Source: Pseudomonadota bacterium (GTDB lineage: Bacteria; Pseudomonadota; Gammaproteobacteria; Xanthomonadales; Xanthomonadaceae). Taken from it: a DNA stretch of 9,813 nt. Positions within the stretch are counted from its first letter, which is position 1, and every line of letters starts with the position of its first letter. The translations under genes were made by a program, and so were the position numbers. Location of the stretch: the NCBI GenBank assembly GCA_023388955.1, contig JAEWFH010000164.1, positions 1-9,813 of the forward strand, in the 5' to 3' direction. A model generated the notes under the pieces. The model had not been told where the DNA came from. It worked only from the letters and a program-made list of their open reading frames with translations, and did not search any database. This document shows, in pieces, positions 1 through 5,687 of this stretch.

Positions 1-1688
1 CCGGGGTCCACCGGCTGGGCGCCAACGGCCCCAGCCTGACCACGGCCCTGGCCGCGGCCAGCGCCACGCGGCGCAAGGTGGCGCTGCTGCACATCGACAT
101 CGACATGTTCCGCTCCATCAACGTGAATATGGGCGAGGACGTGGGCGACCAGACCTTGGCGGCGGTGGCCCAGCGCCTGCGCCAGGCCCTGCCCGCCGAG
201 GCCTGGTTGTGGCGGCGCGGCAGCGACGAGTTCGTGGCCGGGATCGGCTATCGCGAGGGCGACCCCGACGGCACCGCCGTGGCCGATGCCCTGCGCGAGG
301 CCTTCGACACCCCGCTGTACCTGCCGCCCTACACCATCCCGGTGACGCTTTCGATCGGCGTGGCGGTATTCCCCGACCACGCCCGCAACTCCGCCGAACT
401 GTTGGCGCGCGCCGAACACGCGCTGCTGCAGGTCAAGGAGGAGGGGCTGGACAGCGTTGCCCTGTACGAGAAGCGCGACACCCGGCTGCCGGCCGGCGAC
501 AGCTTCGCCCGGCGCTTCACCGAGGCGCTGGAGGGCGGCGAACTGGAACTGCATTACCAGCCGACCGTCGCCGCCACCGATGGCGGCATCTGCGGCTTCA
601 GTGCGCTGCTGCGCTGGAACCACCCCGAGCGCGGCCTGCTGTCGCCGAACCGCTTCATGGACATGGTCGGCCGCGTCGGCCTGGGCCAGCGCCTGGGCTG
701 GCACACCACCGCGGAGGCGGTCGGCCAGCTCGCACGCTGGCGCGCACAGGGGCTGGACTACCTGGGCATGGCCATACACCTGCCCGAACCGCTGCTGGCG
801 GACCCCGGGCTGGTCGACCGGCTGGGCGCCCTGCTGCATGAGCACAACCTTCCTTCCGGCGCACTGGAGCTGGAAATCCCAGAGCAGGTGCTTGCCCAGG
901 ACACCCGCCAGGTGTTCCTCAACCTCGCCGGGCTGCGCGAACTGGGCACCGCGCTGACGATCATGGACTTCGGCATGGGCGGCCTGAGCCTGCCCGCCCT
1001 TGCCGAACACCCGATGGACCGGCTGAAGATCGACCGCAGCTTCATCCGCAACGCACCCAGCAACACCCGCAGCGCGGCGATCGTGCGCGGCATCATCGCG
1101 ATGGGCCACCGGCTGGAAATGAAGATCATCGCCAAGGGCGTGGAGAGCGAGGCCGAGCTCGGCTTCCTGCGCCGCAACCAGTGCGACTTCTTCCAGGGCT
1201 TCCTGTTCGGTGCGCCACAACCGGCCAGCCAGCTCGACGAGCTGATCCGCCACCGGTTCCCGCGACCGGAAGCCTTTGCCACCGCACGCCCGGAGCGCAC
1301 CCTGCTGCTGGTCGACGACGAGGAGAACGTCCTGCGTTCCCTGGCCCGCCTGTTCCGCCGCGACGGGTACCGGGTACTGGCCGCCAGCAGCGTGCGGGAA
1401 GCCTTCGACCTGCTGGCATCCAACCCCGTGCAGGTGATCGTGTCGGACCAGCGGATGCCCGACATGAGCGGTACCGAGTTCCTCGGCCGGGTGCGCGACC
1501 TGTACCCGGACACGGTACGGATGGTGCTGTCGGGTTACACCGACCTGAAGAGCATCACCGAGGCGATCAACCGCGGGGCGATCTACCGGTTCCTGACCAA
1601 GCCCTGGGACGACGACGAGCTGCGTGGACACATCCTCGCCGCCTTCCGCGACCACGAGGCCCGCGCCCGGCAGCCCTCGGCGTTCTGA
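1..1688 (+). CDS. GGDEF-EAL-receiver protein, 5' end missing, both c-di-GMP domains degenerate
   Basis: The frame is already open at base 3, and the codons before the first GTG (78) encode normal GGDEF N-terminal sequence (VHRLGANG... then KVALLHIDIDMFRSIN), so the true start lies outside the window. Taking base 3 as residue 1, 561 residues are visible. The GGDEF domain spans about 1-145; its signature reads GSDEF (73-77) and no RxxD inhibitory site lies five residues upstream. The EAL domain spans about 160-405: EAL is SAL (200-202), the loop Asn is His259, DDFG is MDFG (Met321), AEGVE is AKGVE (Lys378), while Glu291 and Lys342 remain. A receiver follows at about 432-550 with Asp438/Asp439, phospho-acceptor Asp482, Ser510 and Lys533 in a TKPW motif, all intact. 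By known EAL chemistry the phosphodiesterase should be inactive, and cyclase activity is doubtful. I infer a phosphorylation-controlled c-di-GMP receptor or scaffold. The GGDEF-EAL-receiver order recalls Xanthomonas RavR, but orthology is not established. Confidence 0.92.
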   Translation, partial: GVHRLGANGPSLTTALAAASATRRKVALLHIDIDMFRSINVNMGEDVGDQTLAAVAQRLRQALPAEAWLWRRGSDEFVAGIGYREGDPDGTAVADALREAFDTPLYLPPYTIPVTLSIGVAVFPDHARNSAELLARAEHALLQVKEEGLDSVALYEKRDTRLPAGDSFARRFTEALEGGELELHYQPTVAATDGGICGFSALLRWNHPERGLLSPNRFMDMVGRVGLGQRLGWHTTAEAVGQLARWRAQGLDYLGMAIHLPEPLLADPGLVDRLGALLHEHNLPSGALELEIPEQVLAQDTRQVFLNLAGLRELGTALTIMDFGMGGLSLPALAEHPMDRLKIDRSFIRNAPSNTRSAAIVRGIIAMGHRLEMKIIAKGVESEAELGFLRRNQCDFFQGFLFGAPQPASQLDELIRHRFPRPEAFATARPERTLLLVDDEENVLRSLARLFRRDGYRVLAASSVREAFDLLASNPVQVIVSDQRMPDMSGTEFLGRVRDLYPDTVRMVLSGYTDLKSITEAINRGAIYRFLTKPWDDDELRGHILAAFRDHEARARQPSAF

Positions 1689-2948
1689 TCAGTCCCCGTC
1701 CTGCCGCGCCCGCGGCTGGGACACCGGCAGCACCACGCGGAACGTACTCCCCACCCCGAGCGTGCTCGACACCTCGATGCGGCCGTAGTGCTTGGTGATG
1801 ATCCCGTAGCAGATCGCCAGGCCCAGGCCGGTGCCGTGGCCGACCGGCTTGGTGGTGTAGAACGGGTCGAAGATCCGCTCGATCACCTCCGTCGGCATGC
1901 CCGATCCCGAGTCGGTGATGCTGATCCAGGCCTCGCCGTCGCCCGAACCGGTCGCCAGCACGATGGTCCCCTGCCCGTCGATCGCCTGGCCGGCGTTGAT
2001 CAGCAGGTTCATCAGCACCTGGTTGATCTCCGAGCGGTGGCATTCCACCAGTGGCATGGCACCGTAGTGCTTCTCCACCCGCGCCTTGTACTTCAGGTCG
2101 TTCCAGACGATGTTGAGGGTCGACTCCAGGCCCTGTTGCAGGTCGGCCGGGCGCATCGGCGCGTCGCGCTCGACGTGCGAGAAATCCTTCAGGTCGCGCA
2201 CGATCCGGGTCACCCGCTCGATGCCCTCGCGCGACTCCTTCAGCAGGGGCGGCAGGTCGCCGGTGATGAAGTCGATGTCCAGTTGCTGGCGGGTCACGGC
2301 CAGCGCTTCCCGGTGCCGCGTGGGGTCGGTGTCGGCCATCGCCTCGGCGTAGGCGTCGATCAGGCCGAACAGCGCGCCGGTGTACTCCTGCAGGGTGCCC
2401 AGGTTGGAGTGCACGTAGCCGATCGGGTTGTTGATCTCGTGGGCCACGCCGGCGGCGAGCTGGCCGATGGAAGCCATTTTCTCGGCCTGCAGCAGTTGCT
2501 CGTGGGTCCCGGCCAGCTTCTTCTGGGCGCGCTGCAGCGCGTCTTCGCGTTGTGCGCGTGCGGTGACGTCACCGAATACCGCCAGGCGCCTGGCAGGATC
2601 GGTGCCAAGGTCGCAGAACAGCTTGATATCCAGCACCAGCGGCGGATCGCCCGCCGCGACCTGGCCGAGCCAGTGGCCTTCGTTGCAGGCGGCAGCCCAG
2701 GCGCCTTCCGGCACCAGGGCCAGCAGCCGGTGCGCAGCCTCGCTGGCCGGCCAGGTATGCAGGGTGTCGGGAACGGGATCGTCTTCGCCGGCAAGCCGCC
2801 GCGCGACCCGCCGCGCCGCCGAATTCTCATGGACCGGAACGCCTGCGGCGTCCAGCAGCACGACGGCCGCATCGGCCATCGCGAGGGCCCAGCGCGCGTC
2901 TGCGCTCCAGGCGGAAGGATCTTGCGGTACGTCGTCCTGCTGGCTCAT
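1689..2948 (-). CDS. Soluble PAS-domain sensor histidine kinase, coupled to flgN
   Basis: A 419-residue cytoplasmic kinase with no membrane segment or signal peptide. A PAS-like domain occupies about 20-130, ending in the typical AVFGDVTARAQRE linker. A short coiled stretch (135-158) leads to the dimerisation helix, with phospho-acceptor His170 in HEINNPIGYV. The ATPase domain has an N box (Asn314, Asn318 in MNLLINAG), G1 (DSGSGM, 346-351), F box (FDPFYTTKP, 360-368) and G2 (GHGTGLGLA, 370-378), so it looks fully active. I chose ATG 2948 because it overlaps the flgN stop as ATGA and has GGAG four bases upstream; an in-frame ATG at 2963 would add five residues but has only a weak AGG ahead. 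Its stop abuts the stop of the convergent GGDEF-EAL-receiver gene, whose receiver is the obvious candidate phosphorylation partner. Xanthomonas RavS is a conceivable relative, unproven. The ligand of the PAS domain cannot be read from sequence. Confidence 0.93.
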   Translation of the reverse strand: MSQQDDVPQDPSAWSADARWALAMADAAVVLLDAAGVPVHENSAARRVARRLAGEDDPVPDTLHTWPASEAAHRLLALVPEGAWAAACNEGHWLGQVAAGDPPLVLDIKLFCDLGTDPARRLAVFGDVTARAQREDALQRAQKKLAGTHEQLLQAEKMASIGQLAAGVAHEINNPIGYVHSNLGTLQEYTGALFGLIDAYAEAMADTDPTRHREALAVTRQQLDIDFITGDLPPLLKESREGIERVTRIVRDLKDFSHVERDAPMRPADLQQGLESTLNIVWNDLKYKARVEKHYGAMPLVECHRSEINQVLMNLLINAGQAIDGQGTIVLATGSGDGEAWISITDSGSGMPTEVIERIFDPFYTTKPVGHGTGLGLAICYGIITKHYGRIEVSSTLGVGSTFRVVLPVSQPRARQDGD

Positions 2949-3301
2949 CCCACTCCGAGGCATCGGGCCTGTGCACGCGCGGTGGACCTGCCACCGGCAT
3001 CGTACACGCCCGTCGCTTCGGTTCGGCCCAGGTGCCGCAGCGCCCAGGTAACCTCGCGCCGACGCCGTGCCAGCAGGACGCTGTTGGCACGGTTGAATTC
3101 ACTGAGCGCACTCACCCGGGCGCCCGCGCCGGCATCCAGCGCCTGGCCCTCGACCTGGCGCAGCGCCGCCAGCTTGGCCCGGGTGGATTCCAGCAGGGCC
3201 CCGACATCGTGCTCGAGCAGCGCACGCCGTTCGGCCTGCAGGGCGCCTTCCAGCGCATCCAGCGGGTCAGCAGGTGGCAGCGGCTGTGCCATCGCGTTCA
3301 T
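2945..3301 (-). CDS. flgN: FlgN-type flagellar export chaperone
   Basis: A 118-residue, mostly helical, charged protein. FlgN is the cytosolic chaperone that binds the hook-filament junction proteins FlgK and FlgL and delivers them to the flagellar export apparatus. Family features seen: an N-terminal amphipathic helix with LxxLExALQxERxAL spacing (about 13-30), a central helix (35-60), and the segment NRANSVLLARRRREVTWALRHLG (70-92) followed by a YDAGGR tail. FlgN is poorly conserved in sequence, so the position directly after flgM carries much of the weight. Its ATG overlaps the flgM stop as ATGA, and no good Shine-Dalgarno precedes it, which points to translational coupling. A second in-frame ATG lies three codons later (3292). 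Its own stop overlaps the kinase start in the same ATGA manner, so flgM, flgN and the kinase form one tightly packed unit. Confidence 0.88.
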   Translation of the reverse strand: MNAMAQPLPPADPLDALEGALQAERRALLEHDVGALLESTRAKLAALRQVEGQALDAGAGARVSALSEFNRANSVLLARRRREVTWALRHLGRTEATGVYDAGGRSTARAQARCLGVG

Positions 3302-3615
3302 TTCAGCAGTTCGTTCTCAAAGGCGAGCAGGCGCTCGGCGACCTGCTGCGGATCGACGCGGTAGCTGCCGTCCGCCAGTGCGGCGCGGACCTGCTCCACC
3401 TTCTGCATGTCGACGTCGGCGGGCGCGCTGCCCAGCTCACGTTGCAGGGCCTGCAGGCCGGCCGCCTCGCCGGTGAGGCGCATGCTGTCGGTGGCCGGGG
3501 ACGCTTCCACCGGTTGCGAGCGATCGGCACCGGCCAGACCGCGTGCCGGGGCGCCGGCACCAGCCTCGACGGCGCGCGGCATCGCCGGCGGCAGTCCCTG
3601 GATCTTGTGGTTCAT
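3298..3615 (-). CDS. flgM: FlgM anti-sigma-28 factor
   Basis: A 105-residue protein. FlgM binds FliA (sigma-28) in the cytoplasm and is exported through the completed hook, releasing late-gene transcription. The N-terminal half is low-complexity and Ala/Pro/Gly-rich, as expected for the export-competent disordered part. The conserved C-terminal sigma-binding half begins at DSMRLTGEA (43-51) and includes the family pattern VEQVRAALADGSYRVDPQQVAERLLAFE (73-100). AGGAG (complement of 3622-3626) lies six bases upstream of ATG 3615. A sigma-28 promoter stands just upstream, giving the usual feedback loop in which sigma-28 raises its own inhibitor, while read-through from flgA would supply early FlgM. 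Overlaps flgN by four bases. Confidence 0.94.
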   Translation of the reverse strand: MNHKIQGLPPAMPRAVEAGAGAPARGLAGADRSQPVEASPATDSMRLTGEAAGLQALQRELGSAPADVDMQKVEQVRAALADGSYRVDPQQVAERLLAFENELLK

Positions 3616-3645
3616 GACACGCTCCTGATTGCTCGGTCAATCCGG

Positions 3646-3672
3646 ATAACGACCGTCGCACAGGCAACTTTA
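3646..3672 (-). promoter_or_regulatory. Sigma-28 (FliA) promoter of flgM-flgN-kinase
   Basis: On the minus strand TAAAGTTG is followed by 11 bases and GTCGTTAT. The enterobacterial FliA consensus is TAAAGTTT-N11-GCCGATAA, so the -35 part matches 7/8 and the -10 part 5/8 with exact spacing. It lies between the flgA stop (20 bp upstream of the -35) and the flgM start. The predicted start near 3639 gives a leader of about 24 bases containing the AGGAG. A sigma-28 promoter ahead of flgM is the known arrangement in several bacteria. Confidence 0.75.
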
Positions 3673-3691
3673 GCGCTCTGGTATCCCGCGT

Positions 3692-4366
3692 TCAGCGCAG
3701 TACCTCCACCAGTCCGTCCCCTACCAGCCGGCCCCGCACGATGCGGCGCGAGCCGGTGTTTTCGACCGCGACCGTGTCCCCGGGCGCGGCGCGGCCCAGC
3801 GAACGTCCCTGCATCCGCACTTCCACCCCGCCCGCGCGGGAGACCAGCACCACCGGGTCGCCGCGCTCCAGCAGGTGGCCCTCGGCCAGGTCGGCGTCCG
3901 CCAGGAGTGCGCCGGGCGCCAGCGCGCGGGTCGCGGTCTGGCCGACGACCTGCGCCGGGTCGACCAGGCGGCTCGGGTCGATCGCCCCGATGCCACCCTC
4001 GCGCACGGCCACGTCCGCCGCGGTGATCGGCTCGCCGGCCGCCACCGGCCGGGTAAGTACCGCCACCGCTGCGCTGCGGTCCACCCGCACCGGTACATAG
4101 ATACGCCAGCCCGGCGCGTCGTTGCAGGCCACCTGCACCGTGCGCGGCCCGGTGGCACTGGCGGCCAGTGGCGTCGCACAGGCCGCCAGGCGCAGGGCCC
4201 GGTCAACCCGGGCCTCCGACGCGGTGTCCTGCAGCCCGAGCGCAGACAGTGCCACGGCCGCGATATCGGCCGGCGGGGTGATTTCCTGTGCGCCGGCCGG
4301 CCGGCTGGAGAACAGCGCGAGCAAGGCGAACAACACGAAGCTGGAGCGGATGGCGGGGGCGTGCAT
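3692..4366 (-). CDS. flgA: FlgA, periplasmic P-ring assembly chaperone
   Basis: A 224-residue exported protein that assists polymerisation of FlgI into the P ring. From ATG 4366 it opens with a classic signal peptide: Arg7, a hydrophobic core VLFALLALF (11-19), then RPAGA before the likely cleavage at about residue 26/27. The mature part has a conserved Cys pair (Cys63 in RLAACATPL and Cys81 in VQVACNDAPGW, with RIYVPV following). The SAF-type domain spans about 98-165 (PVAAGEPITAADV, GQTATRALAPGALL), and the C-terminal barrel includes GDPVVLVSRAGGVEVRMQGRSLG (169-191) and GDTVAVENTGSRRIVRGRLV. The start was chosen for the signal peptide and for GAGG six bases upstream; an ATG at 4408 would bury the signal sequence and lies downstream of the predicted transcript start's reach. 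Divergent from cheV; a sigma-54 promoter lies upstream. Confidence 0.95.
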   Translation of the reverse strand: MHAPAIRSSFVLFALLALFSSRPAGAQEITPPADIAAVALSALGLQDTASEARVDRALRLAACATPLAASATGPRTVQVACNDAPGWRIYVPVRVDRSAAVAVLTRPVAAGEPITAADVAVREGGIGAIDPSRLVDPAQVVGQTATRALAPGALLADADLAEGHLLERGDPVVLVSRAGGVEVRMQGRSLGRAAPGDTVAVENTGSRRIVRGRLVGDGLVEVLR

Positions 4367-4399
4367 CGTGGCCCTCACGGATGGACTGGCCCACGGACA

Positions 4400-4415
4400 A
4401 GCAAACACCGTGCCG
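4400..4415 (-). promoter_or_regulatory. Sigma-54 promoter of flgA
   Basis: The minus strand reads CGGCACGGTGTTTGCT, i.e. GG-N10-GC with both the GGCACG (-24) and TTGCT (-12) parts of the sigma-54 consensus; only the first base differs from TGGCACG-N4-TTGCW. Twelve bases past the -12 C, transcription would start near 4389, giving a leader of about 23 bases to ATG 4366. The predicted start excludes the alternative flgA ATG at 4408. The activator is probably FleQ-like; no binding site was identified with confidence in the remaining 4416-4477, which otherwise shows nothing notable. Confidence 0.77.
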
Positions 4416-4477
4416 CCACGATGCAGGGCCCGGCACGTCCCGGACAGGGGAACCGCACTCGATCCGGCACGGATGGT

Positions 4478-4504
4478 TCAAGTCCGGCCAGGCCCGGCCG
4501 TCAA
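4478..4504 (+). promoter_or_regulatory. Sigma-28 (FliA) promoter of cheV
   Basis: TCAAGTCC, then 11 bases, then GCCGTCAA. The -10 part matches GCCGATAA at 6/8 and the -35 part fits the TCAAG variant common outside enterics, with exact N11 spacing. Only seven bases separate its end from the cheV ATG, so the start would fall at or next to the start codon. It points away from flgA, so the divergent gap holds one sigma-54 and one sigma-28 promoter. Confidence 0.72.
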
Positions 4505-4511
4505 CGGGTGC

Positions 4512-5426
4512 ATGAGCCAGCAACTGCTAGACCGCATCGACCAGCGCACCCGGCTGGCCGGCCATAACCGGCTGGCACTGCTGCTTTTCCGCCTCGGACC
4601 GCGCCAGCTTTTTGGCGTGAACGTGTTCAAGGTGCAGGAAGTGATTCCGCGCCCGCCCCTGTTCACCCTGCCCCAGCTGCCGCGTACATTCCGCGGTGCG
4701 GCCGACATACGCGGCCGTACCGTACCCGTCCTGGACCTGGCACGGGCCGTGGGCCACGACACCGGCGGCATCGAACCCGCCTACCTGGTGGTGACCGAGT
4801 TCAACCGCAGCGTGCAGGGCTTCCTGGTGGCCGGCGTGGAGCGCATCGTCAACATCGCGGTGGAAGAGATCCAGCCGCCGCCGGAAATGGGCCGCGAGGG
4901 CCACTACCTCACCGGCGTGACGCGCTACCAGGGCGAGCTCATCCAGCTGATCGACGTGGAAAGCGTGCTGGCCGAGTCCGCCCCCCGTGGCAGCGAGCTG
5001 CATTCCATCCAGCCCCTGGAGCAGCGCGCCGGCGCCAGCGACGAAGTACTGGTGGTGGACGATTCACGGGTGGCCCGCAACCAGATCCGCCAGGTCCTGG
5101 ACCAACTGGGCCTGCGCGCCACCCTGCTGTCGGACGGCCGCCAGGCGCTGGAACACCTGCGGCAGCTGGCGGAAGGCGGCATCGTGCCGTCGGAGCGGTA
5201 CGCCATGGTCATCTCCGACATCGAGATGCCCTCGATGGACGGCTACACCCTGACGACGGAAATCCGGCGCGACCCCGCCCTGTCCGACCTGTACGTGCTC
5301 CTGCACACCTCGCTTTCCGGCGTGTTCAACCACGCGATGGTCGAACGCGTCGGCGCGGATGACTTCGTGCCGAAATACTCGGAGACGGAGTTGGCGGAGC
5401 GGATCGCGGTGCGCATGGCAGGGTGA
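4512..5426 (+). CDS. cheV: CheV chemotaxis coupling protein (CheW-receiver fusion)
   Basis: A 304-residue cytoplasmic protein. CheV couples chemoreceptors to CheA through its CheW-like domain and tunes this by phosphorylation of its receiver, usually seen as an adaptation or phosphate-sink role. The CheW-like domain covers about 17-158 (LFGVNVFKVQEV at 33-44, GAADIRGRTVPVLDL at 62-76, VTRYQGELIQLIDVE at 136-150). The receiver covers about 177-302, with Asp183/Asp184, phospho-acceptor Asp236 (SDIEMPSMDG), Thr266 and Lys288 (VPKYS) all present. ATG 4512 gives the normal CheV N-terminus MSQQLLDRIDQRT; the open frame extends upstream to 4122 but that part is antisense to flgA. The Shine-Dalgarno is poor. 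No cheR follows, unlike the cheV-cheR pair known in Pseudomonas; the gap to flgB holds a repeat element and a separate promoter instead. Confidence 0.96.
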   Translation: MSQQLLDRIDQRTRLAGHNRLALLLFRLGPRQLFGVNVFKVQEVIPRPPLFTLPQLPRTFRGAADIRGRTVPVLDLARAVGHDTGGIEPAYLVVTEFNRSVQGFLVAGVERIVNIAVEEIQPPPEMGREGHYLTGVTRYQGELIQLIDVESVLAESAPRGSELHSIQPLEQRAGASDEVLVVDDSRVARNQIRQVLDQLGLRATLLSDGRQALEHLRQLAEGGIVPSERYAMVISDIEMPSMDGYTLTTEIRRDPALSDLYVLLHTSLSGVFNHAMVERVGADDFVPKYSETELAERIAVRMAG

Positions 5427-5464
5427 AAGCGAGGAACGAGGGGAGAGGAACGAGGAACTAGTAA

Positions 5465-5494
5465 AGGCAAGAGCAAGAGCAAGAGCTAGAGCCA
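5465..5494 (+). repeat. Hexanucleotide tandem repeat (GAGCAA-type)
   Basis: Five imperfect six-base units: AGGCAA, GAGCAA, GAGCAA, GAGCTA, GAGCCA. It sits inside the inverted-repeat element, next to the left arm, and runs into the small palindrome GAGCCAGGCTC (5489-5499). Non-coding, so any length variation would alter only the loop of the predicted RNA stem. Confidence 0.6.
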
Positions 5495-5517
5495 GGCTCG
5501 CTGGGGGCTGAGGCCCG

Positions 5518-5577
5518 GTCATCCGGCGAATGCGGGATCCGGTACGTCCTTGGGTTCCCGCGTCCGCGGGAACGACG
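5518..5577 (+). repeat. REP-like palindromic repeat, copy 1 (imperfect arm plus 34-bp core)
   Basis: The core 5544-5577 matches 8483-8516 at 31 of 34 positions. It centres on the palindrome TTCCCGCGTCCGCGGGAA (5555-5572). An imperfect inverted partner, 5518-5547 (GTCATCC..GCG..GCGGGATCC..ACGT), abuts it and shares the ACGT. The same two-part plan recurs between flgE and flgF. Repeats of this general kind are widely dispersed between genes in Xanthomonadaceae; the exact family was not identified. Confidence 0.75.
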
Positions 5578-5637
5578 ACCGCTTTTGCGGTTGCCTTTAC
5601 TCGTTCCTCGTTCCTCTCCCCTCGTTCCTCGCCCTTC

Positions 5638-5653
5638 TGGCACACGTCTTGCC
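5638..5653 (+). promoter_or_regulatory. Sigma-54 promoter of the flgBCDEFG operon
   Basis: TGGCACACGTCTTGCC has the full TGGCAC-N5-TTGC pattern with GG-N10-GC spacing. Transcription should start about 12 bases past the -12 C, near 5664, giving a leader of about 24 bases to flgB. A FleQ-like activator is the expected partner in this type of bacterium; no activator site was recognised, and the region immediately upstream is the inverted-repeat element. Confidence 0.85.
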
Positions 5654-5655
5654 TG

Positions 5656-5683
5656 ACCTCCCGGGAGAACCGCTCCCGGAGGT
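5656..5683 (+). promoter_or_regulatory. Hairpin able to mask the flgB ribosome binding site
   Basis: ACCTCCCGGGAG (5656-5667) can pair with CTCCCGGAGGT (5673-5683) around the loop AACCG: 11 pairs with one bulged base. The right arm contains GGAGG (5678-5682), the flgB Shine-Dalgarno, five bases before ATG 5688. The predicted sigma-54 start near 5664 falls inside the left arm, so only longer read-through transcripts would carry the complete hairpin. The structure is inferred by eye and not folded computationally. Confidence 0.6.
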
Positions 5684-5687
5684 CCCG

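Larger units (their letters stand above)
5429..5632. repeat. 204-bp element with 42-bp near-perfect terminal inverted repeats
   Basis: The arms 5429-5470 and 5591-5632 are reverse complements at 41 of 42 positions (one mismatch, near 5602). Pairing continues weakly (about 7/10) for ten bases inward. Each arm carries two copies of GAGGAACGAG (5431-5440 and 5445-5454; complements in the right arm). The 120-base interior holds a GAGCAA-type hexamer repeat and a TTCCCGCG..CGCGGGAA palindrome. The left arm begins two bases after the cheV stop and the right arm ends five bases before the flgB -24 element. No coding potential, transposase or target-site duplication was seen. It may be a small MITE-like or composite palindromic repeat. 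As RNA, it would form a long stem able to block read-through or attract RNase III; it lacks a U-run, so it is not a canonical intrinsic terminator. Confidence 0.85.

Noticed and set aside
78..80. GTG as the start of the GGDEF-EAL-receiver gene
   Set aside because: The frame is open back to base 3 and encodes the normal segment before VALLHIDID, so the GTG is an internal Val codon and the gene is cut by the window edge.
738..760. GG-N10-GC matches inside coding sequence, such as the one in the EAL region
   Set aside because: They lack the TTGC -12 element and are expected by chance in DNA this rich in G+C.
2961..2963. ATG 2963 as the kinase start
   Set aside because: ATG 2948 has a GGAG and forms the ATGA overlap with flgN, matching the flgM/flgN junction; the longer form adds only five residues.
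1788..3476. Long plus-strand open frame (562 codons) opposite the kinase, flgN and flgM
   Set aside because: Strong third-position G+C leaves few stops on the opposite strand; the translation is His/Arg/Val-rich without any recognisable domain, while three real genes lie on the other strand.
4122..4511. Upstream extension of cheV
   Set aside because: This part is antisense to flgA and the divergent promoters, has no CheV similarity, and MSQQLLDRIDQRT is the usual kind of CheV start.
5429..5632. CRISPR array or intrinsic terminator
   Set aside because: There are only two arms in opposite orientation with no regular spacers, and no U-run follows either arm.
5424..5640. Target-site duplication flanking the 204-bp element
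   Set aside because: The flanks (GGTGAAA on the left, CCTTCTGG on the right) share no direct repeat, so transposition cannot be claimed on that ground.
5550..5687. Upstream extension of flgB
   Set aside because: It would translate the palindromic repeat and the sigma-54 promoter; ATG 5688 has GGAGG and a family-type N-terminus.
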